Shown here piece after piece: positions 28,928 to 40,069 of a stretch of 64,000 bases of DNA; the stretch's first letter is position 1; the number at the start of each line of letters is the position of its first letter. Origin of the DNA: a virus. The translations under genes were made by a program, and so were the position numbers. The stretch covers positions 1 through 64,000 of the IMG/VR virus record IMGVR_UViG_3300032246_001438; one strand, 5' to 3'. Below the pieces are notes generated by a model. That model did no database searches. It had not been told where the DNA came from and saw only the letters and a list, made by a program, of their open reading frames with translations.

Positions 28928-31630
28928 ATGCCAATTACCGTCATTGGACCAGACGATTCGAACTGGTACGTACCCGCAACTGGAACCACAGGTACCACAG
29001 GTACAACAGGTACAACAGGTACTAGTGTAACTGGACCAACAGGTCCTACAGGTGCAGCAGGCGCAACTGGACCAACAGGTCCCGCTGGAGCTGTTGGCCC
29101 TACTGGTGCTGGAGCAACTGGAGCAACTGGTGCTACTGGTCCTCGTGGTTTTTCTGGTTTACAAGGTAATGCTGGTGCAACAGGTCCAACTGGTGCACAA
29201 GGTATTTCAGGTTTGCAAGGACCAACAGGTGCTACAGGAGCCGCTGGTCAAGCAGTAACAATCAAAGGCGAGTACGCTAACTTAACAGCGCTTCAAGCGG
29301 CAGTCCCAGTTGGTCAACCTGGTGATGCTTATCTTCTTGCTAATGGAAATCTTTGTGTTTGGAATCCCCAAACATCTTCATGGCAAAATGTAGGTAACCT
29401 AGAAGGCCCTACTGGTGCAGCGGGTCCAACTGGTTCAACAGGACCTACTGGTGTTGCTGGTCCTACAGGACCACAAGGTACACAAGGCGTTTCTGGTATT
29501 GCAGGTGCAACAGGTGCTACTGGCGCTGTTGGTCCAACAGGTGCACGAGGTGACACTGGTCCTCAAGGTGCTCAAGGTTTCTCTGGTTTAATAGGTCCAA
29601 CTGGTTCTACTGGTGCAACAGGACCATCTGTAACAGGTCCACAGGGCCCTGGATATAGTGGGGTGACCTCTTCTTCCGCAGTAACTATTGGTGGTGGAAA
29701 TAAAGTATTTACTTTAAATACAACTAATCACGCATTTGTTACTGGACAACGAGCAAGAATTATTGCAACAGCAACTACTAATACTTGGATGGAAGGTTAT
29801 TTATCCGTTGCTGGAACTAACTTAACAATTGCTGTTAATGCGTTAGACGGTGCAATTGGAACTCCATATAGTTCTTGGGTTCTTTCCTTAACGGGTGAGT
29901 TTGGTGACACTGGCCCAACTGGTCCAACTGGTCCAACTGGTGCAACTGGTGCAACTGGTGCAGCATCAACTGTTGTCGGTCCTACAGGTCCTACAGGTAT
30001 TTCTGGTGGTATCACATTTGTTATTACTGCAAATGGAACTACAAACTATGTAATCAATGGATTATCAAATCCAACTCTTACTGTTATCCGCGGTATTCGT
30101 TATCGTTTTGACGTAACAGCTGCGGGTCAACCATTCTTTATTCAAACAACTGCTGGTGCATATAGCCCAGGTAACCTTTACACAAATGGTGTAACAGGAA
30201 ATGGAACTGCAAGCGGAAGCATTGTTTGGGATATCCCATTTGATGGTCCATCAACTCTTTACTATGCATCACAAAACAGTGCTAACTTAATTGGAACAAT
30301 TAATGTAACAACCGCTGGTCCCGTTGGAGCAACAGGTCCTACAGGAGCAACAGGAGCAGCATCTACAGTTGCTGGTCCTACAGGAGCAGTTGGTGCTACT
30401 GGCCCTACTGGTGCCGCTGGTGCTGTTGGTGCTACAGGTCCAACAGGTTCTGCGGGTACTGCAGGTCTTCCAGGAGCTATTGGTCCAACTGGTGCACAGG
30501 GTCCACAAGGTATTCAAGGTGTTGCTGGAGCGGCTGGTGCTACTGGTGCAGCGGGTCCTACTGGTGCACGTGGTGCAACTGGTAACACTGGTCCTCAGGG
30601 TACTGGCGTTGTTATTGTTGGTTACTACGATTCTTACGCGGAGTTGATTTCCGCACATCCATTTGGTGCAGCAGGTGATGGTTACCTAGTTAATGGTTAC
30701 TTATATATCTGGGCTGGCTATGCATGGATTAACGCTGGTTATATTCAAGGCCCTACTGGTCCAACAGGTATACAAGGTGCAGTTGGCCCAACTGGTTCAC
30801 AAGGTATTCAAGGACCAACAGGTGCACAAGGTTCACAGGGTCTTCAAGGTTTAGTCGGTGCTACAGGTTCTGTAGGACCAACAGGTCCGCAGGGTGCGCT
30901 TGGACCAACAGGTGCTACAGGCGCTACTGGACCAACATCAACAGTTCCAGGACCAACTGGACCTACTGGTCAAACAGGTGCGGGTTTATCTCTCAAAGGT
31001 TCTTACAATTCATATGCGGAACTTCTTGCTGCACGACCATCTGGAAACGCAACAGGTGATGGCTATCTAGTTCTTGGTCAACTTTATGTATGGCAAGGAA
31101 CTGCGTGGGTTAACGCTGGAAATATTGTTGGACCAACTGGTGCTACAGGTTCTATCGGTTTAACTGGTGCTACAGGCGCTACAGGTGCTCAGGGTATTCA
31201 AGGTGTAACAGGTCCGACTGGTAATACTGGTCCACAACCATTTACAGTTATTGGAACTTGGCAGAGCGGTATTGCCTATGGAGTTGGGCAAGCAGTATTC
31301 TATGACACCCCGACTTTAAAGGGTACATATGTAAGAATTAATTCACAATCAACAGCGGGAATTAATCCGCTTGGAGATGTTGGAAACTGGATTCCACTTG
31401 TTGCTGCGGCAATTGGACCTACTGGTCCAACAGGTGCTCAAGGTTTAACAGGTTTGCAAGGACCTACAGGTGTTACAGGTCCTCAAGGTGTTACAGGTCC
31501 AACAGGAAATCAAGGTTTACTAGGTCCAACTGGCCCTACAGGCATTACACTATTAAACGTAGATGCTGGCAGTCCAACAAGCAATTATGGTGGAACTGAC
31601 ACTATCGATAGCGGAGGAGTTAACGGTTAA
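28928..31630 (+). CDS. collagen-like tail fibre, 900 aa
   Basis: Long Gly-X-Y runs dominated by GPT, GAT and GAQ/GPQ triplets (several hundred residues in total). Globular inserts break them: three related modules ([36 protein letters not shown] and [16 protein letters not shown], each ending in a W-x-N-x-G strand), a beta domain at about 360-460 ([19 protein letters not shown]), and a [16 protein letters not shown] domain near the C-terminus. The triplets should form trimeric triple helices. The Thr at position Y is a possible glycosylation site. Likely a host-binding fibre. Confidence 0.85.
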   Translation: MPITVIGPDDSNWYVPATGTTGTTGTTGTTGTSVTGPTGPTGAAGATGPTGPAGAVGPTGAGATGATGATGPRGFSGLQGNAGATGPTGAQGISGLQGPTGATGAAGQAVTIKGEYANLTALQAAVPVGQPGDAYLLANGNLCVWNPQTSSWQNVGNLEGPTGAAGPTGSTGPTGVAGPTGPQGTQGVSGIAGATGATGAVGPTGARGDTGPQGAQGFSGLIGPTGSTGATGPSVTGPQGPGYSGVTSSSAVTIGGGNKVFTLNTTNHAFVTGQRARIIATATTNTWMEGYLSVAGTNLTIAVNALDGAIGTPYSSWVLSLTGEFGDTGPTGPTGPTGATGATGAASTVVGPTGPTGISGGITFVITANGTTNYVINGLSNPTLTVIRGIRYRFDVTAAGQPFFIQTTAGAYSPGNLYTNGVTGNGTASGSIVWDIPFDGPSTLYYASQNSANLIGTINVTTAGPVGATGPTGATGAASTVAGPTGAVGATGPTGAAGAVGATGPTGSAGTAGLPGAIGPTGAQGPQGIQGVAGAAGATGAAGPTGARGATGNTGPQGTGVVIVGYYDSYAELISAHPFGAAGDGYLVNGYLYIWAGYAWINAGYIQGPTGPTGIQGAVGPTGSQGIQGPTGAQGSQGLQGLVGATGSVGPTGPQGALGPTGATGATGPTSTVPGPTGPTGQTGAGLSLKGSYNSYAELLAARPSGNATGDGYLVLGQLYVWQGTAWVNAGNIVGPTGATGSIGLTGATGATGAQGIQGVTGPTGNTGPQPFTVIGTWQSGIAYGVGQAVFYDTPTLKGTYVRINSQSTAGINPLGDVGNWIPLVAAAIGPTGPTGAQGLTGLQGPTGVTGPQGVTGPTGNQGLLGPTGPTGITLLNVDAGSPTSNYGGTDTIDSGGVNG

Positions 31631-32043
31631 TGGCAATTAAAGTACAGTTCCGACGCGGTACTGCAGCTCAATGGACTTCAGCAAACCCTCTTCTTGCAGA
31701 AGGTGAATTGGGTCTTGAACTAGACACTGGAAAATTTAAAGTTGGTAACGGCACACAGAACTGGAGTGCGCTAGTATATGCTAGTGGTATCCAGGGTCCA
31801 ACAGGACCTGCAGGTGCTAATGGAACTATTGGTGTTAACGGTGCTACTGGTGCAACAGGTGCAACAGGTGCGACTGGACTTCGTGGACCAACTGGTACGG
31901 CAGGTCCAGCGGGCGATGGCGGTCGCGGTGAACAACTGGTATTAGATGCTCAATTAGAACTTGGCATTTTCTTCCCTCGTTATTCACAGACCACAACAAC
32001 ATACACAACAACCACTGTTGTTCCACCGATTACACTAATCTAG
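31630..32043 (+). CDS. fibre protein with MTD-type N-terminus and collagen repeats, 137 aa
   Basis: Residues 4-50 (VQFRRGTAAQW, EGELGLELDTGKFKVGNGTQNW) match the N-terminal fold that binds fibres to the particle in many phages (Bordetella Mtd N-terminal/hyaluronidase type). A collagen-like stretch (55-95) and a short Thr-rich C-terminus follow. Coupled to the larger collagen-like gene by TAATG. Confidence 0.8.
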   Translation: MAIKVQFRRGTAAQWTSANPLLAEGELGLELDTGKFKVGNGTQNWSALVYASGIQGPTGPAGANGTIGVNGATGATGATGATGLRGPTGTAGPAGDGGRGEQLVLDAQLELGIFFPRYSQTTTTYTTTTVVPPITLI

Positions 32044-32055
32044 GAAGGTAATTTA

Positions 32056-35000
32056 ATGGCACGTAATATTGCTCCCGAGGAGTACGCGTTTAATCCAGCG
32101 ACTCGTCAGATTACGCTTAATCGTTATATTCAAGAGAAGCACATCTTCCTTATCGCTAATGCGACTGACAACATTGTCATGTTCAACTTCTCTGACCCAA
32201 GTTTAAAAGCAACTATTTCGTATACCTATCCAACATTCAGCATTTCAAATGACACTGGAACAACTGTATACCAAACAGTTATTACTCTTCAATATGACAC
32301 AACATCGATGTCTTCTACAGACGTGCTTCAAATTATTATTGATGACGAACACCAAAAGGTAACTTTTGATGACACTATGATTGATGGAGCTCAGAAGCTA
32401 AAGACTTCAACTCCACAGTCTTTGATGGATACAGACTTTGAATACTCTGTTCAGCCATCTAAGTGGGAAGCAGTATTCCTTTCAAACAACTACCCTTCAT
32501 TCTTTGCTAAGCCTTCAGGCGGTAACGCTGTTGAAGTTGCATCTGTTGTTGGTGACGGAGTTAGCCCACGTTCAACTGTAACAGTAACAACTACTTTCCC
32601 TCACGCATTCTTGCCAAACCAAGTGTGTTCAGTTCAAGAAACGCTTAACTACCTTGCAGAAGGTACAGCGCTTATTACTTCAACTCCTACACCTAACTCA
32701 TTTACTTATATTGCTCGTGGTGTGGTTTCTGGAGATATCCTTTCTGGAACATTAACATCTATCTATGGTGGAGACATCTATGATGGCGCTCACATCCCTG
32801 GTGGTAACTACCCAGGTCTTGGATACAACGCAGCTGGTATTAACACTCTTAACCGTTGGATTGCCTCAACTGATGGCGCTGCTCCAGTTTCAACAGTGAC
32901 AGTTACATTTGATAACCCACACGGTGTTTTTCCAGGAGCTTCAATTGTTGTTGCTGGTACAAACAGCTTTGATGGTAACTGGCAGGTTAGCCAAGTTGCT
33001 ACAACTCGTACATTAAGTTTCCAGCTCTCACGTCAGCAGTCCGCTGTTTCAGTTCCTACAACAGCTTTGATTATGACAAAGGGCGACGGATACATTATTC
33101 ACCGTCCATATGATGGTGGCGTTGCTTTGACAACAGCTACAAACTCAATGGGCTCACAGACAATTCGTCAGACTCGTCGTTATTTCCGCTACCAGTCTGG
33201 TAAGTCAATGCAGTTCTCAACTGGAGCTCAATTGACTCCTGTTTATGATGTTGAAGCCATGTACTTAAATGGCGGCGCAATTGGACCAGCTTATGTAACA
33301 GTTCAAACTGTACAAGACCACGGTTTCCAAGCTGGTGTTGTTATTGGTGTTGAAGGTGTAGAAACACGATACCCTTACAACCCATTTAATGGTCAATATA
33401 CAGTTACAAAAATTATTAACAACAATACATTTGAATATGCTGTGACTCTTACATCAGTAATTCCTACAGTTGATATTAACCCAGCTGGTATTAACGTATA
33501 CATCCACGCTCGTGCCTGGGATGGCGCTGTTACACGCTGCGGATTGTTTGATGACCAAAACGGATTTTACTATGAGTATGATGGTCGTGAAATGTACGTA
33601 TGCCGTCGCCACTCTGAAAAAGAAGGTATTGGTCGAGTTAACGTAACAAAGAATTCAAGCCTTGTTACTGGTCTTAGCACACAGTTCCGTAAGCAAATTA
33701 ATACAGGACAGTCTGTTGTTATTAAGGGAAATACCTACAAGGTAATTCAGATTAACTCTGATACATCTTTCAATATTGCTCCAGCGTATCGTGGCGTTAC
33801 TGCTACAAAAACTCGCTACTTAATTACACAGACACAACGTGTTGCACAAGACGAGTGGAATATTGACCACTTTGATGGAACAGGCCCATCTGGTTACAAG
33901 ATGGATGTAGGTCGTATGCAGATGGTTTACATCGACTACACATGGTATGGCGCTGGAACTATTCGTTTTGGTATGCGTACTGTTGACGGTAAGATTAGAT
34001 GGTGCCATCGTATGTCGCAGAACAACGTTAACAACGCTGCGTACCAGCGCTCTGGTAACTTGCCTGCTCGCTACGAAGTAGCTAACGACCCAGCTTACTT
34101 CTCACGCATGCTTGCTGGAGACGCTAATGGAACTCTTGGCGCAGCTCTAGGACCTAACGCAAATATTGTGTGGGTTGAAGATACTCATGACTGGCCTGAA
34201 GCTGGCTACATCTATGTCAAGGATGACACTAACTGCGAAATTATGAAGTACTCTTCAATTGGAGCTTATAATCCTACAAAGGGTTGTGCACCAATTTATA
34301 TCTCAGAACGTCGCTCATCTATCACACAGATTTATCCAGACATCCCATTCACATTCTCTGGTACAAAGTCTCCAGTAACATTTACTCCAGACTCATCAAT
34401 CACAGGTACTGGTGGAAACGCTCAGGTAGCAGTTCAATCAATTACTCAGAACTGTGCTCCAATGATTTCTCACTGGGGTTCTTCTATCATCATGGACGGT
34501 GGATTTAACCAAGAAGGTACATTCGTCTTTACTGGTGGTATGAACAAGTACCTATCAATAGCAGCGGGTGTTACCCGCCCTCTAGTAGCTGTGCGTCTTG
34601 CTCCATCTGTGGACAACGCGATTGCACGTAACTTTGGTGTTCGTGAAATTGTGAACCGCATGCAGCTTCAGATGAACGGTATCGGTATCCAGGCAAACGG
34701 TTCATTCCGTCTTGACGCTGTACTGAACCCAATTGCTATTGAATATACAAAGTGGACAGCTGCTCAGCTAGCAACTACTCGTACTTCAGTAACAGGTTCT
34801 GGTGGTCAGATTTATGTAACTATCGGTGATACAACAGGTACTGTGGGTCTTGCTCCAGGTATGTTTATGACTGGTTCAAATTTAAGTGCTGGAACAACAA
34901 TTGCAGCAATTGCTGGTAACCGACTTACACTATCACTACCTCTTACTGGAACAGCAACAGGTACTTATACCTTTACTCCCACACGTGGTTTTGATGGTAT

Positions 35001-35355
35001 CCCTACTGACTGGACTCGCGACCTTGTAGGTTCTGGTTCTTTGGCTCAGGTTCTATACTTTGACAATACTGGCCCTGGTCAGGGGCAGGCACAGTCAGCT
35101 TCTGGCCTCATCACAGGCGGCGATAACATCGCGTCCTTCTACTCAGAAAACGGTTCAGCAACCTCTTACAACAAGACTGACGTAGACTTGACTAAAATCC
35201 GCGACTTGGGTAACTCAGTACTTAGTGGTGACGGCAACGTCTCTACCCCTGGATATCCAAACGGCCCAGATATCTTGGTTATCACAGCCACCAACATCGG
35301 TAGTGGTGCAGCCAACATTGGTGCTCGTATCTCATGGACGGAAGCACAGGCATAA
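32056..35355 (+). CDS. large virion fibre/adhesin protein, 1099 aa
   Basis: The N-terminal 120 residues (EEYAFNPATRQITLNRYI, VTFDDTMIDGAQKLKTSTP, SLMDTDFEYSVQPSKWE) resemble long structural proteins of T4-like aquatic phages. Several beta modules follow (FDNPHGVFPGASIVVAGTNS near 295, HGFQAGVVIGVEGV near 420, APGMFMTGSNLSAGTTI near 935) and a C-terminal beta domain. Probably part of a long tail fibre or baseplate-attached structure. Confidence 0.6.
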   Translation: MARNIAPEEYAFNPATRQITLNRYIQEKHIFLIANATDNIVMFNFSDPSLKATISYTYPTFSISNDTGTTVYQTVITLQYDTTSMSSTDVLQIIIDDEHQKVTFDDTMIDGAQKLKTSTPQSLMDTDFEYSVQPSKWEAVFLSNNYPSFFAKPSGGNAVEVASVVGDGVSPRSTVTVTTTFPHAFLPNQVCSVQETLNYLAEGTALITSTPTPNSFTYIARGVVSGDILSGTLTSIYGGDIYDGAHIPGGNYPGLGYNAAGINTLNRWIASTDGAAPVSTVTVTFDNPHGVFPGASIVVAGTNSFDGNWQVSQVATTRTLSFQLSRQQSAVSVPTTALIMTKGDGYIIHRPYDGGVALTTATNSMGSQTIRQTRRYFRYQSGKSMQFSTGAQLTPVYDVEAMYLNGGAIGPAYVTVQTVQDHGFQAGVVIGVEGVETRYPYNPFNGQYTVTKIINNNTFEYAVTLTSVIPTVDINPAGINVYIHARAWDGAVTRCGLFDDQNGFYYEYDGREMYVCRRHSEKEGIGRVNVTKNSSLVTGLSTQFRKQINTGQSVVIKGNTYKVIQINSDTSFNIAPAYRGVTATKTRYLITQTQRVAQDEWNIDHFDGTGPSGYKMDVGRMQMVYIDYTWYGAGTIRFGMRTVDGKIRWCHRMSQNNVNNAAYQRSGNLPARYEVANDPAYFSRMLAGDANGTLGAALGPNANIVWVEDTHDWPEAGYIYVKDDTNCEIMKYSSIGAYNPTKGCAPIYISERRSSITQIYPDIPFTFSGTKSPVTFTPDSSITGTGGNAQVAVQSITQNCAPMISHWGSSIIMDGGFNQEGTFVFTGGMNKYLSIAAGVTRPLVAVRLAPSVDNAIARNFGVREIVNRMQLQMNGIGIQANGSFRLDAVLNPIAIEYTKWTAAQLATTRTSVTGSGGQIYVTIGDTTGTVGLAPGMFMTGSNLSAGTTIAAIAGNRLTLSLPLTGTATGTYTFTPTRGFDGIPTDWTRDLVGSGSLAQVLYFDNTGPGQGQAQSASGLITGGDNIASFYSENGSATSYNKTDVDLTKIRDLGNSVLSGDGNVSTPGYPNGPDILVITATNIGSGAANIGARISWTEAQA

Positions 35356-35389
35356 TGTCATCCGTTTACAGTTTCAAATCTTTTAAAAA

Positions 35390-35398
35390 TGCTACACT
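35390..35398 (+). promoter_or_regulatory. extended -10 element TGCTACACT
   Basis: TGC-TACACT about 30 bases before the 35429 gene, near-identical to TGCTAAACT at 20985-20993. No good -35 box. Confidence 0.3.
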
Positions 35399-35428
35399 TT
35401 TAATAACCTCGGAAGGTAGGTAATATCA

Positions 35429-35767
35429 ATGCCCGATTACAGCTCCCTCAGTACACAGATTAATGGTGTTAAAGATGAAATTACCGCAAGTCTTGCGGCT
35501 TCTACTTACACAGCACAAGATTTAATCTATGTATCTAAGTCACTTGAAACTTTAGGCACCCTACTTGGAGTCAATGACATTGTTGCAGCAACTGCTGCAA
35601 ACGTTACAACAATCACCACTGCTGGTACAACACAGGTAGCTGCTGTTAATACTGCAGGCACAACACAGGTTTCTGCAGTTAATACTGCGGGAAGTACTAA
35701 GGTCGCTGCAATTGCTGCAGAGTCCGCTAATTTAACCACACTAGCCTACATTGGAGTACTAGCATAA
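35429..35767 (+). CDS. small repeat-containing virion protein, 112 aa
   Basis: Helical N-terminus (residues 1-45), then Ala/Thr-rich repeats of about 11 residues (VNTAGTTQVSA type, three copies) likely forming a trimeric coiled or beta-solenoid spacer. Lies between the large fibre and the Gly-rich adhesin. Accessory fibre protein by context. Confidence 0.55.
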   Translation: MPDYSSLSTQINGVKDEITASLAASTYTAQDLIYVSKSLETLGTLLGVNDIVAATAANVTTITTAGTTQVAAVNTAGTTQVSAVNTAGSTKVAAIAAESANLTTLAYIGVLA

Positions 35768-36072
35768 TGGCAACTACAGTAACTCGATTTAAAGCTGTTA
35801 CTGCTGGGCTAACCGATGCCTCAGCATACGCAGTTCCTGCATCAAACACTGCTATCGTGACAAATGTTATTTTGTCTAACAAGACAGCAGCAACTCGTAC
35901 CGCAACCATCACGATGGGCGGTTTTTCATTTTGCACAGGTCTACAGGTTCCAGCAAACGGTACTGTAAACTTTGACGTTCGTACAGTTTTAAACGCTGCA
36001 GAAACAATCACAGTTGTAGCAGATGTTGCTTCAGCAGTTGATGTTTTAATCTCTGGCGTATTGATTAGCTAA
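35767..36072 (+). CDS. small beta-structured virion protein, 101 aa
   Basis: Beta-sandwich-like alternation (AIVTNVILSNKTAATRTATI, VPANGTVNFDVRTVL, ADVASAVDVLISGVLIS). Linked by TAATG to the preceding gene. Probably a fibre accessory or decoration protein. Confidence 0.55.
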   Translation: MATTVTRFKAVTAGLTDASAYAVPASNTAIVTNVILSNKTAATRTATITMGGFSFCTGLQVPANGTVNFDVRTVLNAAETITVVADVASAVDVLISGVLIS

Positions 36073-36102
36073 TTAACCACGGAAAAGGACAGGTAACTAT
36101 CA

Positions 36103-39100
36103 ATGGCAATTTCCTCAAGTAAAGACTTTATCGTCTTCCCGAATGACAATTCGGGGCGCGTTTACATTAACGAGGCGTCATTTACCGCCAGCGGTACCTG
36201 GACTGCACCTGCTGGTGTGACTAGCGCCCAGGTAATTCTCGTCGGCGGCGGCGGTGGCGGCGGTGGCGGCTCTCGTGACATTGCTGGTGGCGGTGGCGGT
36301 GGCGGTCAAGTAATCGTCAAGAACCTCACTGTTACTCCTCTTACAACCTACCAAGTATCTATTGGTGCAGGTGGTCAAGGTGGGCTTGGAGCACAAAATA
36401 GCACAGCTGACGTTGTGTCAACTCTTCCAGGTGGTAACGGAACTCCAACTACATTTGGTACTGTTTCCGTATTTAACCTTTTAACAAATACAGATTTTGA
36501 TTACGGCATTAATGCTTGGGACCCAGCGGTTATTTTCCGTCAAGGTACAGGTATCTCAGGTCAGTCTTCAATCACCGTATATCCAAATGCTAACGGCCTT
36601 GCTGCTGGTATGTATGTAGCTGGTACTAACGTAGGTACTAACGCTCAGATTGTTTCTATCTCAGGAAACATCATTACAGTATCTGTTGCTAACGGTGGTA
36701 CTATTCAAGCGCCTTTGCGTTTTGATACTGGTCAGAACGTAGTACGTCCTGCAAACCAGTTCTTCTACAACGTATCTTCAGGTGAAGTTACAAACAACAC
36801 TCAGACTGTTGGCGTAGCATCTTCACCATTCTTCCAAAATCTATCTAACAACATTATGCAGCCAGAAGTTGCTCAGCTTGAAGAAGCTGCTATCCTTACT
36901 AACAACTATATTCGTCAGTTTGGTACTGCGCTATCTTCATTCTCAATCACAAACGCAGGTGTTCCAACAAAACTTGCTGAAATGGTTGGCGGATACGCTA
37001 AAGTAGCTCAACTAACTCTTAATTCAACATCTGTAACAGTTGATAGCACTCTTAACATCTTCCCAGGAATGTTTATCACAGGCACAGGTGTTGCTTCAGG
37101 TACAACCGTTCTTAGCGTTGACAGCTTGACAACACTTACAATGTCAGCTGGAGCTACACAGACTCGTGCAAGCGAGCCTGTAACAGTTTCATACACTGGT
37201 GCTTTTGGTATCAACGGTCTTATCTGCGGTACAAGCTCATCAACATCTGCTGGTGCACCTACATGGATTAGCTTCTCAAACCTTAACTCAACTACCACAT
37301 CTAACGGTACTCAGACAGTAACTGGCTTCCAGGGTGTTCCATACATCCCAGGTCAGTCATACACATTCTCTGCTTATATCTCTACTAACGTAAATATCAG
37401 CACATCAACACCAATCCTCTTCCAGATTCGTTCTGCAGGAGCTTCATGGAATGCTATCTCAAGCACTTCATACCTTGGTGGTTCTAACTCTGGTACAACT
37501 AACTCAATTGATGCTGGTCAAACTAACGGATTCTTCGTACGCCAAGGTACCCCAGCTACATTGACAAACTACGGTGGTACATTTGGTACTACAGCTACAG
37601 CATCAAACGGTGCTACAACAATGACCGTTGCTGATGCAGCAGGTATTTTGATTGGTATGGCTGTAACAGGTTCTGGTATCCAGTCAAACACAGTTGTTTC
37701 ATCTGTGGCTGGTACTTCAATCGGTATCTCACTTGCTACTAACGCACCTCTTTCAACAACAGCGGTTACATTTGCTAACCCAGCAGGTGTTCAGATGCTT
37801 GGTTCTAACGTAACTGTTGGTCAGACAGGATGGCGCCGTCTTTCAGCTACATTCTCAACACCTGCAATTGCTTCAGCGCTTGCTAACGGTCAATATGCTT
37901 GGGGCTCAACACCTCAGTTTATTGCTCCAACAATCGTCTTCCAGCAGCCATCTGTTAACTACTGGATTGACAACGTTCAGCTAGAAGTTGGTGGAACTAC
38001 AACTACATGGCGCCCACCTGTATACCGTGAAGCACAGACAGCTATGATGATGTCAACAGCTTCTACAACAGGTAACCTTGAGACATCACACCGCTTTGTT
38101 AAGGCAACAGCTGGTACTGTGTACTCAGGTTCTATGTTCGTAATTGGTGGAGGTACGTCACAGCAGTACCGCCCAGTTCGTGCTTTCCTTGAGTTCTTTG
38201 ATAAAGACTACAACTCATTGACTCGTTTTGAAGGTAACAATACATACATTGGTTTCAATGGTGTATCAACTCTTACACAGCAGATGCCTAACGTTACTTA
38301 CCCAGTACGTGTTGGTATTGCAAACCAAACTGCTCCTGTAAACACCGCATTTGTGAAGTTAGGTCTTTTGAACTTCCAGGGTGCACAGAGCGCAACAGCT
38401 AACGCAATTGAGTATCACTTCTTAGCTCCACAGCTAGAAATTAGCGCAACAAATACAGTTTATAAGGAAGTTGATAACGTCAACTACTTCTTTGCTGGAG
38501 AAGCTGGAGCAACACCTATTGTTAGCTCAGCTCTTCTAACTGCTGAAGGTGGCGGTGGTGGAGGTACATATAACTCCAACATGACTACATGGCAGTGGGG
38601 TATTGAAGGTGGCAACAATGGTGGTCACGCTGCAAACGGTTCTTACAGCTACATGACTCTTGCAGGTGGTGGAGCAGGTTCAGGTGGCCCAGGCTACAAC
38701 GCAATCTCTTACACACCAGCATTCTCAACCTCACCTTCAGGTGGTTTTACTTCAACACTTGGTAATACACACAACGTATTCCCAGCTCGTGGATTCCACG
38801 GTGGAGCGTCACAGACTAACTCTGGTACAGGTAACACTAATATTCCTGGCTTTGCTGGTGACGGTGGTGAAGGTCAGTTTATTAGCGGCCTTAACTCAGG
38901 TTCACCTCTAGGCCTACCACTTGGCGGAGGCGGTGGTGGAGCTGGTTGGACAGCCATCTCAACATCACAGCTAACACCTGGTCGCGGAAAAGCAGGCGGC
39001 GGTAAGGGTGGCGGAAACTACATCTACAACCAGTCAACTGCATCAGGCGATTACTACGCTCGTGGTCTTGACGCTATCCAGAACACTGGCGGCGGCGGAG

Positions 39101-39756
39101 GTGGTGGTGGTTCTAACAGCAACAACGACCCACTTACACCTATCTCACACGCAGCGGCTAACGCAGCAGTTAACTACGAAGCTATCTCAGCTGATTACTT
39201 CAAGTGGTCTCCTGTATATAACGCAACGCTAGCTATCTCATCACAGGCTGGGTTCTACGGTTCAAACGTTCTTCGTGCAACTATCCAAGATACTGGTAAC
39301 GCTAAGTTGGTTACAGATTGGCAATCATTCCCAATCCTTCCACGTATCCCTCTATACTTCCCAGGTGTTGCAGCTCGTCTGACAACAGCTCCTGGTGGTG
39401 TAACAAGCTCCCAGTTCCCTGGTCTTGCTAAGCGCGTTCGTCCAACAGTTCGTTGGAAAGACCAGAACAACACGCTTATCCGTGAAGACCGTCCAGCATA
39501 CGACATTATCTTTGCTGGTACTAACACAATCACATACCTAGGTGCAGTCGGCGCTACTTCAGGCTCATGGCAGACACTAGTTGCTCCAGCTAACGCAGCG
39601 TTCTTTGATGTTACATGGGAACTCTTGTACATGGACGCAGGCGATGTTGTTGATGTTGACTTCGGTGGTTGCCAGTACTACGGTTACTGGTCATTCGGTG
39701 GAAACGGTGCAGATGGTTACGCACTAGTTCGCTGGTTTGACAAGGCAGTTCTCTAA
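36103..39756 (+). CDS. glycine-rich tail adhesin, 1217 aa
   Basis: The N-terminal GTWTAPAGVTSAQVILVGGGG motif is the start of a glycine-rich beta domain seen in phage adhesins and bacterial surface proteins. Poly-glycine blocks (about 50-68, 835-850, 945-955, 1000-1010) alternate with beta modules including several GMxVxGxGI/AGTTV repeats and carbohydrate-binding-like domains (YWIDNVQLEVGGTTTTWRPP). The C-terminal WSFGGNGADGYALVRWF closes the Gly-rich fold. Likely the main receptor-binding or decorating adhesin. Confidence 0.8.
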   Translation: MAISSSKDFIVFPNDNSGRVYINEASFTASGTWTAPAGVTSAQVILVGGGGGGGGGSRDIAGGGGGGGQVIVKNLTVTPLTTYQVSIGAGGQGGLGAQNSTADVVSTLPGGNGTPTTFGTVSVFNLLTNTDFDYGINAWDPAVIFRQGTGISGQSSITVYPNANGLAAGMYVAGTNVGTNAQIVSISGNIITVSVANGGTIQAPLRFDTGQNVVRPANQFFYNVSSGEVTNNTQTVGVASSPFFQNLSNNIMQPEVAQLEEAAILTNNYIRQFGTALSSFSITNAGVPTKLAEMVGGYAKVAQLTLNSTSVTVDSTLNIFPGMFITGTGVASGTTVLSVDSLTTLTMSAGATQTRASEPVTVSYTGAFGINGLICGTSSSTSAGAPTWISFSNLNSTTTSNGTQTVTGFQGVPYIPGQSYTFSAYISTNVNISTSTPILFQIRSAGASWNAISSTSYLGGSNSGTTNSIDAGQTNGFFVRQGTPATLTNYGGTFGTTATASNGATTMTVADAAGILIGMAVTGSGIQSNTVVSSVAGTSIGISLATNAPLSTTAVTFANPAGVQMLGSNVTVGQTGWRRLSATFSTPAIASALANGQYAWGSTPQFIAPTIVFQQPSVNYWIDNVQLEVGGTTTTWRPPVYREAQTAMMMSTASTTGNLETSHRFVKATAGTVYSGSMFVIGGGTSQQYRPVRAFLEFFDKDYNSLTRFEGNNTYIGFNGVSTLTQQMPNVTYPVRVGIANQTAPVNTAFVKLGLLNFQGAQSATANAIEYHFLAPQLEISATNTVYKEVDNVNYFFAGEAGATPIVSSALLTAEGGGGGGTYNSNMTTWQWGIEGGNNGGHAANGSYSYMTLAGGGAGSGGPGYNAISYTPAFSTSPSGGFTSTLGNTHNVFPARGFHGGASQTNSGTGNTNIPGFAGDGGEGQFISGLNSGSPLGLPLGGGGGGAGWTAISTSQLTPGRGKAGGGKGGGNYIYNQSTASGDYYARGLDAIQNTGGGGGGGGSNSNNDPLTPISHAAANAAVNYEAISADYFKWSPVYNATLAISSQAGFYGSNVLRATIQDTGNAKLVTDWQSFPILPRIPLYFPGVAARLTTAPGGVTSSQFPGLAKRVRPTVRWKDQNNTLIREDRPAYDIIFAGTNTITYLGAVGATSGSWQTLVAPANAAFFDVTWELLYMDAGDVVDVDFGGCQYYGYWSFGGNGADGYALVRWFDKAVL

Positions 39757-39766
39757 GGAGTAACTA

Positions 39767-40069
39767 ATGGCAAAATATGCATTAATTGATGGCACTAAAG
39801 TCGCACAAGTAATTGTTGCCGACAATGAAGATGCTCTTGGGGTTATGGGCCAGTTGTTTGACGTCGTTGATGTCACTAATCTGGTCCCACAACCAGCTCA
39901 GAAGTGGACGTTAGAAAACGGTGTTTTCTATCCACCAATGAGTACGGCAGTTAAGGCTCTTTGGAATGGTGCAAGCTTTGATGACCCTAACGTCATTGAC
40001 GCTGAAGTTATTGAAGAAGAAGTTAAAGAAATCGAAGCCCCAGCAAAAGGAAAGAAGGCAAAGTCATAA
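39767..40069 (+). CDS. small fibre-associated protein, 100 aa
   Basis: AAGGAG site. The pattern AKYALIDGTKVAQVIVADNE...VVDVT...PAQKWTLENGVFYPP resembles a short protein family encoded next to tail fibres, sometimes described as fibre-assembly related. An acidic-then-basic C-terminal tail follows. Function inferred. Confidence 0.6.
   Translation: MAKYALIDGTKVAQVIVADNEDALGVMGQLFDVVDVTNLVPQPAQKWTLENGVFYPPMSTAVKALWNGASFDDPNVIDAEVIEEEVKEIEAPAKGKKAKS

Noticed and set aside
28928-31630. Open frames in other phases across the collagen-like gene (Leu/Val/Gln-rich or Cys/Thr-rich)
   Set aside because: They are shadows of the repeated GGT-CCA-ACA-type codons; their translations are pure repeat without domain features.
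31630-32043. Mtd-type N-terminus considered as a sign of a diversity-generating retroelement
   Set aside because: No reverse transcriptase and no template/variable repeat pair were seen; this N-terminal fold is common in ordinary fibres.
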